Shown: in pieces, positions 7,409-17,136 of the stretch
Numbering within the stretch: position 1 is the first letter of the stretch
Layout: the number at the start of each line of letters is the position of its first letter
Translations under genes and position numbers: made by a program
Source: Byssochlamys sp. IMV 00236
Lineage: Eukaryota > Ascomycota > Eurotiomycetes > Eurotiales > Thermoascaceae
DNA length: 17,992 nucleotides
NCBI GenBank assembly: GCA_001931875.2
Contig: MSJH02000519.1
Location: 1-17,992 of the forward strand
Reading direction: 5' to 3'
Notes under the pieces: model-generated
The model's database searches: none
What the model was told of the DNA's origin: nothing
What the model saw: only the letters and a program-made list of their open reading frames with translations

Positions 7409-7767
7409 CTTACCTTGCTTCCTTCTAGATACTTGGTTAATTCCTTACACCCATTTCCAATACCCAGAACTAGAAAGAAGTCTGTTAGGTTTTATTAGTC
7501 AAAATAAAACACAAATTTACCCAAGACACCTTCTGCAATTGGATCCTATACATGATTAATAAAGAAAAAGGGAAAAAGAATCAAATTTACCAGTGTTCCT
7601 CCATGACCAATCTTGATCAATTCTTTTCTTTTGAATCGCGTATTACTTTTCTCTCGACCAAGAATCTCATTGGATAAGGCATGTTGAACATAATTTGTTG
7701 CTTCTCTCGAATACCAGCCCTTTGGCTTATATACAGAAAATACACCATGAAGACTGTTCCTTAGCAT
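6763..7767 (-). CDS. PUS4: tRNA pseudouridine-55 synthase, TruB/Pus4 family
   Basis: Five exons, 7767-7591, 7545-7521, 7469-7414, 7329-7175 and 7123-6763, encode 257 aa; all introns are GT-AG. The enzyme isomerises U55 in the T-loop of tRNAs. Family motifs in order: VYKPKGWYS near residue 12, the catalytic loop KIGHGGTLDPIAEGVL with nucleophile D60, ARLGQATDTYDVDG, VPPIYSALKMNGKRLYDYAR, and VECGGGTYMRSIVHDMA near residue 175 with the conserved Arg. LKRTKQGLFTLDD follows. The eukaryotic type (HGGTLDP, GGGTYMRS) matches yeast Pus4 and human TRUB1 better than bacterial TruB with its PUA domain, which is absent. The 257-aa length is shorter than those two. Exon 2 is only 25 nt and begins with the catalytic Asp codon. 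Intron 3 carries a 45-T homopolymer (plus strand). An in-frame ATG at 7824 would add 19 mostly hydrophobic residues and overlap the upstream gene; the ATG at 7767 is preferred. Confidence 0.94.
7364..7408. repeat. 45-nt T homopolymer within a PUS4 intron
   Basis: The uninterrupted T-run (A-run in the sense of the gene) begins 5 nt after the donor of PUS4 intron 3 and makes this intron 84 nt, against 45-51 nt for the other three. Its exact length is unreliable in sequencing. Confidence 0.9.
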
Positions 7768-7801
7768 AACAGAAAGATACAAAAAAGAAAAAGAAAATAA
7801 T

Positions 7802-10473
7802 TCAACACTTATTTTTATTATCATTTGTATTTGTTACAATGGCTTGACCTTGATGACTTAGCAAGACAGGTCTAGTTGAAGAATCAGGCATATGTTGGCG
7901 AATGACATCATTATGGTGCTGATGAGCAGAAGCATAGATGCCAAGACCAACGTTCATGTAAGGATGAGAAAATGATTGTCTATGTGGGTGATGATCTTTT
8001 TGACGTGTGTCAGACAGTAGAGTGAACAATAAATCATCGTTATTGGGAGTACTGGTATTGCTAGCTGAGCTGCCATTATCTTTTTCGCTTGATTCTTGTA
8101 TTTGAGCAACCAGAGCAGCAAGTTGATCTGTGGATAGGTCATGATGTTGGGCATAGTTATTATTATTATTATTAGTATTGCTACTGTTAGTATTATTACT
8201 ATTTGGAGGCGGTGGTGGTGGTGTTGTTGTTGTTGTTGTTGTTGTTGTAGGCGTAGTGGCAGTAGGCTTAAAGTCGAGATGAAGTTTTGCAAATGGGTAA
8301 TGAATTCTATCAGGAATGGTCATTGCGGCTCTCCAAGAGGTATGGAATAAGTGATCATGATGCGGAGTAAAAGATGGTGCAGTAACAGAAGGGGTCGTAT
8401 AGGATTTGGTCTTGATAGTTGAGAAATCAATAGACCATGGCGTATTATTATCATGTAATATAAATGGATTTAATAAATCATAAATGTCTTGCTGACTTTG
8501 CTGTTGCTGATGATGATGATGTTGTTGTTGTTGCTGTAATGGATGTTGATTGAGATTATTGGCATTGGTGGAGAGTAAGAGTGCATCCAACTTGGTAGCA
8601 AACTCATTAATAGTGGCATATAAACTATTCCTTGCATACAGAAATAATTGTAGTAACTGAATGGATTGCTGAAACATATACCTCGAATGCCTTGCAATCG
8701 TCAATACTTCACAAGCAGAGTATTTTAACTGAATTTTGATGGATTCAATCAAGGTGGATAGTATAAAATGATAATTCAAAATCCATTTTGGCTTCTCTGT
8801 TAACAGTGTGATGAGCCTTATCAGATTGGTTGAGACCGTGATAATTCTCTGTTTGTAGCTCGTTGAATAAGGCTTCAATATGATCAATTCAATCAAGTTA
8901 TAAAGTATATGCAATTGACAGACCATTGAGTTTCTTGGTGAATGAGGTGGTGGGATAGGTGGTATAATAGATTGAGTAGTCGTCCATTGTAAGTGAGGTG
9001 GTAATGATCTTAGATAATGCAATAGTTCATTATGTATATTATCAATAATAATATGTTGATCATTCTGTATCAGCCTTTCACCAATCTGCATCAATTTCAT
9101 ACTAGAGACAAATACCTCGAGTATTTCATGTTCAGTGATATCATCCCCTGGCTGTAGCAGTGGCATATCCAATTCAATGTCTTTTGATCGAATCATCCAA
9201 GGTTGGCCTGATTGAATATGTATTATCTTGTCCAGGTAGTAACATCCCCAGCAGATTCTTTTCCTTAATTCAAGTATCTCAATGTTGTTTTCCTCTTCGA
9301 TAATATAATCTCCACTGTAATCCTTCATCAGGTTTAGATCAAAGCACATTTGAAATGCGATTGAGCTGTATATCTTTTTTCTGCTATCAAAAAAGTTTCC
9401 ATCATATAAGCTCATCAGGGCTAATGCAATGATTGTACTTGGCCGTGGATAGTTTAATGCCTTGTCCAATAACTGCTTTGCTTGCTTAAAATAGATGTCT
9501 GCAGTCTGTGTACTATTTTTTCCTTTATACTGTGCTCCAAATGCAAATAGGACAAACAATAATAATGGCTGCATCAGCTCTTGATCTGTTTCCATCTCAA
9601 ACTGTTTCAAAAACAGTTTCCTTGGAAGAATAGGGAATACAGAATATCCATGATTAAAATACAAGCTGATTAATTCTTTCTGTACTGTTCTATCTGGCAT
9701 CTCTATTCTATCATGAGTTGTTTCTGCAGGGTTATTACAACAAAAATAATGTCCTCTTAATTTCAAATGGCCATCATCAATCTCCCATTTTCCTTCTTTC
9801 CCTTCACCTGGTAGCAGGTTGGCTAATTTATCTAATATGTCAACTGTCTTTTGTTTCTCTGTTGGATTATCGATAGGGTTATTATTATCATCACTGCTGC
9901 CTTTCCTTCTACTAACACTACTGTTACTACTACTGCTGCTGGTACTGGTGCTCGCATTACTGCTTCTGCTGTTGCCATGGCTAAGGTTGCTATCGTTACT
10001 ATGATTGCTATGATTGCTGTTGCTATTCTTTGTCTTTATCTTTTTCTTAACATGGTCACTCTTTTCTTCTTCGTCTGCAATATGGTCACTATTATCTAGC
10101 ATTCCATCTTTGGAAAATGTGCAAGGCCGTTTTCTTGCTGTGTAATTTAATTATTATATTATTATTATTATTACTATTCTGATACAGATTGATTCTATAG
10201 TTTGTCCACTTTACCTTTACACTATTCAACATATATAAAGTTAATATCATCCTCCGTATCTTTTTCTTTTACTTTACCTGCATACAAGGCTGAACTCCAT
10301 CACACTAATGGAAATTTATTATTGTTAAATCCCTAGGAGAATTACATTTATCTTAATCCCACCTTGATCTTCTTCTCTCGACAAGTAAAGCATGCTTTTC
10401 CTACTTTGAATCTCTTTTGTCTTGGCTGAATATCTTTATTGGCAACACTTTGCTTGACAACAGATGCTGACAT
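7802..10473 (-). CDS. Zn2Cys6 transcription factor with fungal-specific transcription factor domain
   Basis: Four exons, 10473-10363, 10304-10278, 10221-10215 (7 nt) and 10137-7802, encode 826 aa. The binuclear zinc cluster is C28-x2-C31-x6-C38-x5-C44-x2-C47-x6-C54, complete only if the 7-nt exon (TGT AAA G) is included, as it encodes C47. A basic, Ser/Asn-rich linker follows (about 80-135). The Fungal_trans regulatory domain spans about 200-450, with LYFNHGYSVFPILPRKLF, LRKRICWGCYYLDK and SGQPWMIRSKDIELDMP typical of it. The C-terminal third is low-complexity: Gln/His runs near 585-600, poly-Thr, poly-Pro and poly-Asn stretches, probably an activation region. It should act in the nucleus as a DNA-binding regulator of metabolic genes; the target is not predictable. 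A likely TATA box lies about 55-60 nt upstream of the ATG. The sequence AATAAA occurs inside the last codons, and the stop is only 34 bp from the start of PUS4 on the same strand. Confidence 0.93.
8162..8249. repeat. Trinucleotide-rich low-complexity coding stretch
   Basis: Runs of ATT/TTA, GGT and GTT triplets on the plus strand encode Asn-rich, poly-Pro and poly-Thr tracts in the transcription factor on the minus strand. A second triplet-rich block near 8500-8540 encodes the Gln/His tract. These are likely length-variable microsatellites. Confidence 0.75.
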
Positions 10474-10525
10474 GAAGGAAAGGAGGGGATTATGAAAAAA
10501 GAATTGATATCTTTTCTCTGTTACT

Positions 10526-10534
10526 TTTTTTATA
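10526..10534 (-). promoter_or_regulatory. Candidate TATA box of the Zn2Cys6 gene
   Basis: The minus strand reads TATAAAAAAAG starting at 10534, about 60 nt before the ATG at 10473. Sequence and distance fit a fungal TATA element; there is no other evidence. Confidence 0.4.
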
Positions 10535-10723
10535 AGCGAGGATTTTCAAAAAAAATAGAAAGTTGCTAAATAAAGCATATTTTAACTGCCGCAAACGAGT
10601 TATCAAATAACCTTCAACTTTCCATATGGATATGACACCATTCCCCTTGCTATTCTTCTCCCTCTTTTATTTCTGTTAGTATATTGGATTCTAAGCTTAA
10701 CTTTAAGTTATTTTAATATCATG

Positions 10724-10980
10724 CCAATTTCTTGATCTGCCAGACATGGTTGGCCATTGTCATGCCAATAATTACACCAGTGTCACCTTTTGAAATAATG
10801 GAATCTAGCCGCGTCCGTGGTGTTGCACAGCTTAGTCCGTATTTGATACGAGCACTAGGCACATGGAAGAGGAGAATCAATTCCGCGGATAGCTTTCAGA
10901 GACGATATCCTTGGTCCCTTATCCTCGGAATAAATACCCTTCGATGGTATGTCAACATCACATCACGCAAACATATGTAA
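10724..10980. other. Composition island, possible gene relic
   Basis: This patch is visibly richer in G and C (for example GCCGCGTCCGTGG near 10808) than its surroundings. The plus strand is open for 82 codons from 10732. The minus strand shows two adjacent protein-like pieces in different frames: one containing GPRISSLKAIRGIDSPLPC, ending at a TAG near 10857; the next from about 10859 to a TGA near 10722, containing SIISKGDTGVIIGMTMANHVW. That arrangement would fit a frameshifted relic on the minus strand. I do not recognise either strand's product, and a structured non-coding RNA is also possible. Confidence 0.3.
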
Positions 10981-11730
10981 AAAAGGGAAAAAGAAATGTC
11001 AATTATGTACTCATCTAAGAAAAGGACTGCTTTGAACTGTTTATGCCTTTATACAATTAGCTACTCTCTTAATTATTTTGCCAGAATGTTAAAAAAAAAG
11101 AAAATACAGAAAACTATACCGGTTAAAAATATAGTTTGTCATGCCATGGGAAAGTTATCGTTTTAACGTACATGTTTCACATAAATTCATAAAGAGGCTC
11201 TCTGTTTAGTATCAGTAAACGCCCAGTCTTCAATATCCTGATGTGAGAGAGGCTAAAGAGGGGCTTGGAATAAAGCTATTTAAAGTAATAATGACATGAA
11301 TAACCTCATAAGATAGTTTGTCATCATCTAGTAAAGCTCTATCATCGCTTTTTTTTTGGCATTGTTCTAAAATGACTAGTTTCGTATCAGTTACGTCTGT
11401 TTACACTTTATTCACAAATTATTCGCACACTGATAAAAATCGCCTTTACCCAGCAAACCATTGAGTGCAGTGAAAAAAGACTCCTAATGTGCCTCAAAAA
11501 AGTATCAAACAGCGTTTGTCCAGTTAGCTCTAGTGAAGAGTATGATAAAATAGTTTTAGATTAGTTGATGGGAAATACAGCTTCCAATATATATGGGATT
11601 CAAGTAAAATGCTATTGTAATGAAGCAGTTACCTGAATTTATTTTGATGATTTACTTCATTACAAAGATATTCAAAGCTTTTGAATGTGATGAAATTTCA
11701 GATATTTAAACCAAACTATACACAACTCTT

Positions 11731-11736
11731 TTTATT
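11731..11736 (-). terminator. Poly(A) signal of the kinase gene
   Basis: The minus strand reads AATAAA about 20 nt after the stop codon at 11757-11759. Confidence 0.55.
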
Positions 11737-11756
11737 CCCAAAACTTAAAATAATCA

Positions 11757-14391
11757 TCATTTGGAGTTGGAGGCATTGTATTGAAGAATAGCTTCATGAT
11801 ATCCTGCACCCTTCATAGTTCCTCCCAGATGCAGTAGATCTAATAACTTTTGTCCAATAAATTGATACACATTATCGCTGTTCAAAGGCTGGATATCTAT
11901 ACAAAACAGACCAAATACATCTTTAAGACTACAGATTTCGATGACGAATTGGACTTGTTCCCCTGAATCAATCTCTGAGTGACCATAGATGGCTGCACTA
12001 CTTGATGCTCGTCTGGTGCACATCAACTTGTATCCTCCGTCATTTTCTACGTCAATACCCAAGATTACCAATATTTTTGTAATCTCTAGCAACGCCTCCA
12101 TTGGTGACTTGGAGGTAAGCGCTGATTGATTCAATGCGCCTGTATATACTCTTAGATCCGTGAAAGTAGACGGTGTGACACTCTTGCTAGAGAAAGAGCC
12201 TGAGTAATTAGGTATAAGTGAGGAACTCACATCTCTTGAAGTGTCGCAATGTTCTTATAAAATAAGATTAATAAAAATCAACTTCAATTAATAAAAACTT
12301 ACTGTTCTTATGATGAGCCTTATTCTTCAGCCAGGATATGAAGCCAGTGCTTTTTGTTTGTTGTGGGGTTGGTGCAGGAACCTCAATAGAATGATCATGA
12401 TGCATAAGCGCTTGCCATGAATTTCGTTTATTCTTTGGTTTGATCGTCTTTTCTTTGTTCACATCGTTTTTCTTGTCTTGTTTGGTGGTTTTCGACTGCT
12501 TTTGAGGACGGATACGCACACTTGAGAAAAATTTTGCTCTAAGCGATGTATTTCCTGGATTTGGTTTATTGTTTGTTTGTTCTACTTGTACACTTGATTT
12601 GACATTGGTGTTGCTTGTTTTATTTAGTGGCGACTGTTTCTGTACGTTTAAATTCTCAGATTCTACATAAGGTGTTGTTACTCCTGTCTGATCGTTTGTA
12701 GGAAGCACTTGTATCGCATGTACTGAGTTGTTATCATGACGAATTGGAGCTATCGGTATGATTTCATCTTCTATCTCATCTTCTTGTTTTATTTGGTATT
12801 CCTCTACTATTTCTATAGGCTCGGATTCCTTTTTACTCGATGTCTGAGATATAACATGGCCATCATCGCTGCTGTCTATAACTTGGTCTTTTTGCTGCTG
12901 CGATAGCTGTTCTTCCTCCTGCAGATCATCTTTTATAGGATCTTCAATATTGACTTTTTCTGTAGGTTCTTGAATAGTTCCAATGCCAATTTCATTTTTG
13001 GCTTTATATGAGTAAGAAGACGACGCAAGAGAAGAAGATGAAGAGCTAATGTCTGATACTCTACTCTCGCAGCAACTTGAGCAGTATTCGCTATTGCCAT
13101 GACTAGGTTCAGGAGACAAGGTATGTCTCAAGAGTATTTGCTTGACCAATTGAGCTTCCATCTCGAGCTCTTCTATTGATTTAGAGAATAGATCGGCGTA
13201 TTCGTATAACCAAGGATGCGCCATGATTTCTTCAATTTTAGATCGCTTGCTTGGATCTGGCACGAGCATTTTTCCAATTATATCCTTGGCGTCATCAGAT
13301 AGACGATGAGGATACTTGGGTTTGTTGACCATGATGTATCGATAAAGGCGACCAACGTTATCATTTGGATTCTTGATATCATCATCAAATGGCAGATAAC
13401 CACACAGCATGGCATAAAGAATGACGCCACTAGACCAGATATCTGTTGCTCTTCCCGAGTATAAATTTCCTGTCATGACAAGTTCAGGGGCAGCATAGCA
13501 AGGAGAACCACAAGATGTGGACATCAAATCACCTGTAATTGGCGAGAACTGGTTGGCGAATCCAAAATCTGTAACAATAAGATTGCCTTGAGCATCTAGT
13601 AATATATTTTCCTATAATGTTTAAAAGTAAGTGAATGCAGGCAAAAAGAGCACAAAAGAGCATTTACTAGCTTTAAATCACGATGAACGATGTTCTTCTC
13701 ATGCATGTAGTAAATACTGCTTATCAATTGAGCAAAAAGTCGACATGCTTCAGCTTCCTGCAGATACTTTTGTCTATAAATATACTCAAATAATTCGCCA
13801 CCTATATAACAACGTGCAATTAATAATTGAATGACGTCTTCCCCTGGATAGAATGACGGGTACCTTCAGCATATTCCAAAACTATGCCTATGCAGGCATC
13901 AGTCTCATTTACAGTTAATAACTTGACTATGTATGGATGATTCAAAGTCTATACATAAAGTACGTCAGAACTACAGGTCTCTCTATTTCATCTGTTGCCT
14001 TATTTACTCTTAATATTTCAATTTCCATGCGTATCTTTTCTAATTGGCTCGAGGAATCGATGTGGTCTTTTCTTACAAGTTTGACAGCTACCTAAAAAGA
14101 CTCGAGTTAAAACCCCATGTGATGATATTGGACATGATTGAAATAAACCTTTTGATCTGTTTCTATATGTTTTCCCATCTTTACTTTACCAAACTCGCCT
14201 ACACCTAATGTCTTTAATAATAAAAATGGGCCTAATCGAGGAATTTTCTTTCGTTTTATGTCAACGATAGCCTCATGGTTTGCGTCTAATAAAAAAAAAA
14301 AAAAAGGAATAAATAATGACAGTAGTGATGTCAAAGAAAAATGGTTACCATGGCGAATTATATCGCAGGATCTAGTTACTATAACAGACAT
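11757..14391 (-). CDS. Kin4-like serine/threonine protein kinase with KA1-like C-terminus
   Basis: Seven exons, 14391-14349, 14285-14149, 14091-14008, 13948-13864, 13801-13668, 13611-12303 and 12253-11757, give 762 aa. All kinase landmarks are present: glycine loop LGVGEFGKV (41-49), VAVK with K64, HRDLKLEN (156-163), DFG (176-178), and activation loop [14 protein letters not shown] with T193 as likely activating phosphosite. CGYLPFDDD and the NVGRLYRYI insert follow. The pattern [14 protein letters not shown] plus LPFDDD...NPNDN is that of the Kin4/Frk1 branch of the Snf1-like kinases. The middle (about 310-600) is low-complexity: a Ser run, acidic stretches and a basic segment. The last about 135 residues ([16 protein letters not shown], then EVQFVIEI-like strands) resemble a KA1/adenylate-sensor-type domain. 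In budding yeast Kin4 acts in the spindle-position checkpoint at the cortex and spindle pole; whether this holds here is unknown. The start at 14391 gives an in-frame junction, but a further 5' exon cannot be excluded. Confidence 0.9.
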
Positions 14392-14604
14392 TGTGTTTTG
14401 TGAAAAAAAGAAAAGAAAATAAAGAAAAAGCCAACAAGGGCACCTTTTTTAAACTTTTTTTTTAGCGATAATAAAAAATAAACATAATACAACTCCTTTT
14501 TTTTCTTTGTTGACATTAGTACATGTGATACTAAGTATAGGGCGGCAAACTGTAGAAGAGAAAGTGATACACGCATTTACCATATATGGGAATTTGTTAT
14601 GTAC

Positions 14605-14694
14605 CTCAAGAAAGGAAACAGACATATCCTTGTGTACGGGAACCAAGAGATCTCCGGTCGATTGATCAAGTAGATATTTGGATGTTGATATCAT
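14605..14694 (-). other. Possible upstream exon or upstream ORF of the kinase gene
   Basis: An ATG at 14694 opens a 30-codon stretch that reads like normal protein (ISTSKYLLDQSTGDLLVPVH) and ends at a plausible donor (GAG|GTACATAAC). I found no donor/acceptor pair that joins it in frame to the kinase exons: the kinase second exon needs one nucleotide of carry-over, while the visible donors here end on full codons. It may be an upstream ORF in the kinase leader, or an exon whose splicing I cannot resolve. Confidence 0.3.
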
Positions 14695-14986
14695 TGCAGC
14701 CCCTCAAATAAGACCTTGATTATATTATTAGACATTCTTCAAGAGACTCGTTAATATATCCTGTGAGCATTGTCATAATGTATAAAATTCTGATGTTGTC
14801 ATTAAGAGCTGACATATGTCTTTACTCCCTTACTATGTAAGTTGCAATATATCTATTTCTTTGATAGATTGATAATATTGTCAGTTTTTCACCTTTCAGT
14901 CTGTCCTGATAATGTCTTCTTATGACAATGTGGCCAATGAATATAATAGTTTACTCCTTCTTTTTTCTATACACATTTTAAGAAGC

Positions 14987-15181
14987 TCACGAATACTTTA
15001 GTAACAACATCTTTATTATTGGATTTACTTCTTCAGGCTCTTTTTCTAACAGTATCTTTTTATACACAAGTACACAAAACGCGTTATAACGATAAAAACG
15101 AGCATTAAAGACATTTGGAAACCTGAGTTCGTAAAGCCATCGTACGAATTCGTAAGCGTTATTAACAACATAATGACGCAT
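14987..15181 (-). CDS. Hypothetical 64-aa reading frame, doubtful
   Basis: A single open frame with fairly normal amino-acid composition: an aromatic-rich N-terminal half (AYEFVRWLYELRFPNVF), then a Lys/Glu-rich end (KKILLEKEPEEVNPIIKMLL). An in-frame stop (TAA) lies just before the ATG, and I could not connect it to further exons. I do not recognise it. It could be a real small gene, one exon of a larger one, or a relic. Confidence 0.25.
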   Translation of the reverse strand: MRHYVVNNAYEFVRWLYELRFPNVFNARFYRYNAFCVLVYKKILLEKEPEEVNPIIKMLLLKYS

Positions 15182-17129
15182 ATGTACTTATTTGAAAGTC
15201 TATCTTTACGAATGAAATGGAGCAAACCAGTGAATTCAACTTAAATTACTATATGGTAAAAAATCTCTTTGCTCAAGTATTTTTATCTCTTGTTCACAGA
15301 CAAGTCCCTAATGGAAGCAAGACGAGAAGATCAAGACTCAATACACCTATCAGACTGTGCAGACAATTAATAACGAAGTAAAAGATGCCTCCAATTATAC
15401 ACTGCCCTAAGTTTTCTCAAAACATTTAGAAATTGGCTATCTAATAATTCGTTTCCGAAGGTACAAGTAATAAAGATAAACCCTTTTTATTCCCTCCCCC
15501 CTTTATAATGTGGCACAACTTTCCATTTCAATGAGCTTTCCGCTCAAAAAAAAAGAAAGAAATAAAAAAGAAAGAAAAAGAAAGAGAAATAGAACAAAAA
15601 AGTATTAGAATTTACTTTATAACTGTCTCTGCAGGTAAAAGTTAAATACTCACAATTTCATCTACACTTGTATGCTGTCATTTACTCTTTCAAGAAGAAA
15701 GGCCGATGTTTTCTATTGCCGATAAAATGACAGTTGTTCCCAGGAACCCATTTAACAAAGAATTGACAAAAAACAAACTTGAGGGCAATTTCGACTATTG
15801 CTACGACCACAATTCTTTAATTATAAAGCAAATCCATGTGTAAACCCTTCAACTCATTCCTTACATCGTTTAAAAAGAAGTTTACAAGACCGCTTTGAGG
15901 TAACAAGTCTTTCGTCATTTGATCAACCTTTTGTGTTCCGTTATTGTTTTTTAAATGTAAACAACTTTTTATATTAACACGACAAAATCTTGTATAAAGC
16001 TACTCGAACGATTTTTTAAAACCTTATTCAATACTTTAGAGTTTGACATGGAAAGCTGATGATTAGACAAAGTTACTTTGCTGTAGAATCGCTAAAGAAG
16101 CAAAAGTACACATGTTGCAATTCGCACAGACTGGGCGAAGCGCCAAGATCGAGCCACTGCCATGTCCATTTCTTTACTCCTTTTTTAACAATAAAAAAGG
16201 TGATACAGTGCCACCAGTGCCAAATGGCGGTACTCATGATATGTGTTATACCCGAGCTATGCTTTCCTTTTGGATCAAATAGCAATTACAAAGCCCTTTC
16301 AATAGTTCGTCTTTAAAAATGTAGATAGAGTGCGTAAAAGAGAAAAAAGGGGGGTTTTGATGGAAGAAGACTGTATATTATTTGTTGTTACAAATAATTA
16401 TCTTATTATACTTAAGACGCCGGCAACACTGTACGCACGGCCATAACCCTGAGGAACATTCTTTGATTTAAAAGACATTCGACTTCAGCTCATTGATTAA
16501 CTCTAGTATCTGTTTTGATAATTGTTAATATTGTGCGCTAAAAAGGCTTCATACATAATGTCGGTGCAAAGCTGTATTTGCCAATTACGCATTTTTACAC
16601 CACTACACTATCCTCCCCTTATACAGCGTATAATATTTTACGCTCAACACGACCACTTGTAGTGCGCTTCCTTAATAACTGGGCGTACAAATATTTGGTA
16701 AGTGATCCAGTGTTCTTAATTTGATATAAACTTGTATACCGCTTTGTGATCGTGAAAATCTTCTCTGAGATACAATACAAACATTTTATTGAATAGACCT
16801 CTCCATTTCGGAAGAAGCTTCCTTCTTATGGCATCACAAGAAGCAGGAGGTTCTGATTGAATATGGTTTTTGATATACTTTTGTAAATCAGTCAAACTTT
16901 TCCTTAATGGCTGATTTGTTGCTTTTCTTCCTTCTTTGTCAAATATACTTTCACGGTCGTTTTTGTAGAGAACAAAGCAGCCAAGTCAATTTTTTTCTTT
17001 TTTGGGTCAAACAAAGTCGGGCTGCTACCTTCAAAAGCCGTTCAATTGACGATGGAGCGACTGTGTCTTATAGCTGAATAGAATAAAAAAACAAAAAACA
17101 AAAAAACAATAGATCGATCACAATGAACC

Positions 17130-17135
17130 TTTATT
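17130..17135 (-). terminator. Poly(A) signal directly after the 254-aa protein gene
   Basis: The minus strand reads AATAAA one nucleotide after the stop codon at 17137-17139. That is unusually close but still usable. Confidence 0.45.
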
Positions 17136-17136
17136 A

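Larger units (their letters stand above)
10474..11756. other. Intergenic region between kinase 3' end and transcription-factor promoter
   Basis: It contains the upstream region of the Zn2Cys6 gene, a less AT-rich patch at about 10732-10980 described separately, and then AT-rich sequence (11000-11700) in which I see no gene, tRNA or repeat. The 3' untranslated region of the kinase gene lies at its right end. Confidence 0.5.
14392..17136. other. Long AT-rich intergenic region
   Basis: About 2.7 kb between the kinase start and the next gene. Besides the possible upstream exon and a 64-codon frame (14987-15181), I see only short shadow frames, purine-rich runs (15545-15600) and a small GC-rich hairpin, GGGCG-AAG-CGCC, near 16133-16145. 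No tRNA or recognised RNA was found. For a contig with gaps of 34 and 39 bp elsewhere, this is a large empty span. Confidence 0.5.

Noticed and set aside
8141..8350. Plus-strand frame with runs of Ile, Trp and Cys
   Set aside because: It is a shadow of the trinucleotide-repeat region of the Zn2Cys6 gene.
9819..10099. Leu-rich and Thr/Ala-rich plus-strand frames resembling membrane segments
   Set aside because: They are antisense to the Ser/Asn-rich linker of the transcription factor; the apparent hydrophobicity comes from the reverse complement of serine and asparagine codons.
16131..16147. GC-rich hairpin considered as a Helitron 3' end
   Set aside because: No CTRR terminus follows within the usual distance and no matching 5' end or helicase gene is present.
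16059..16316. Overlapping 85- and 70-codon frames on both strands
   Set aside because: No recognisable motif, no splice partners; the only structure is a short GC hairpin.
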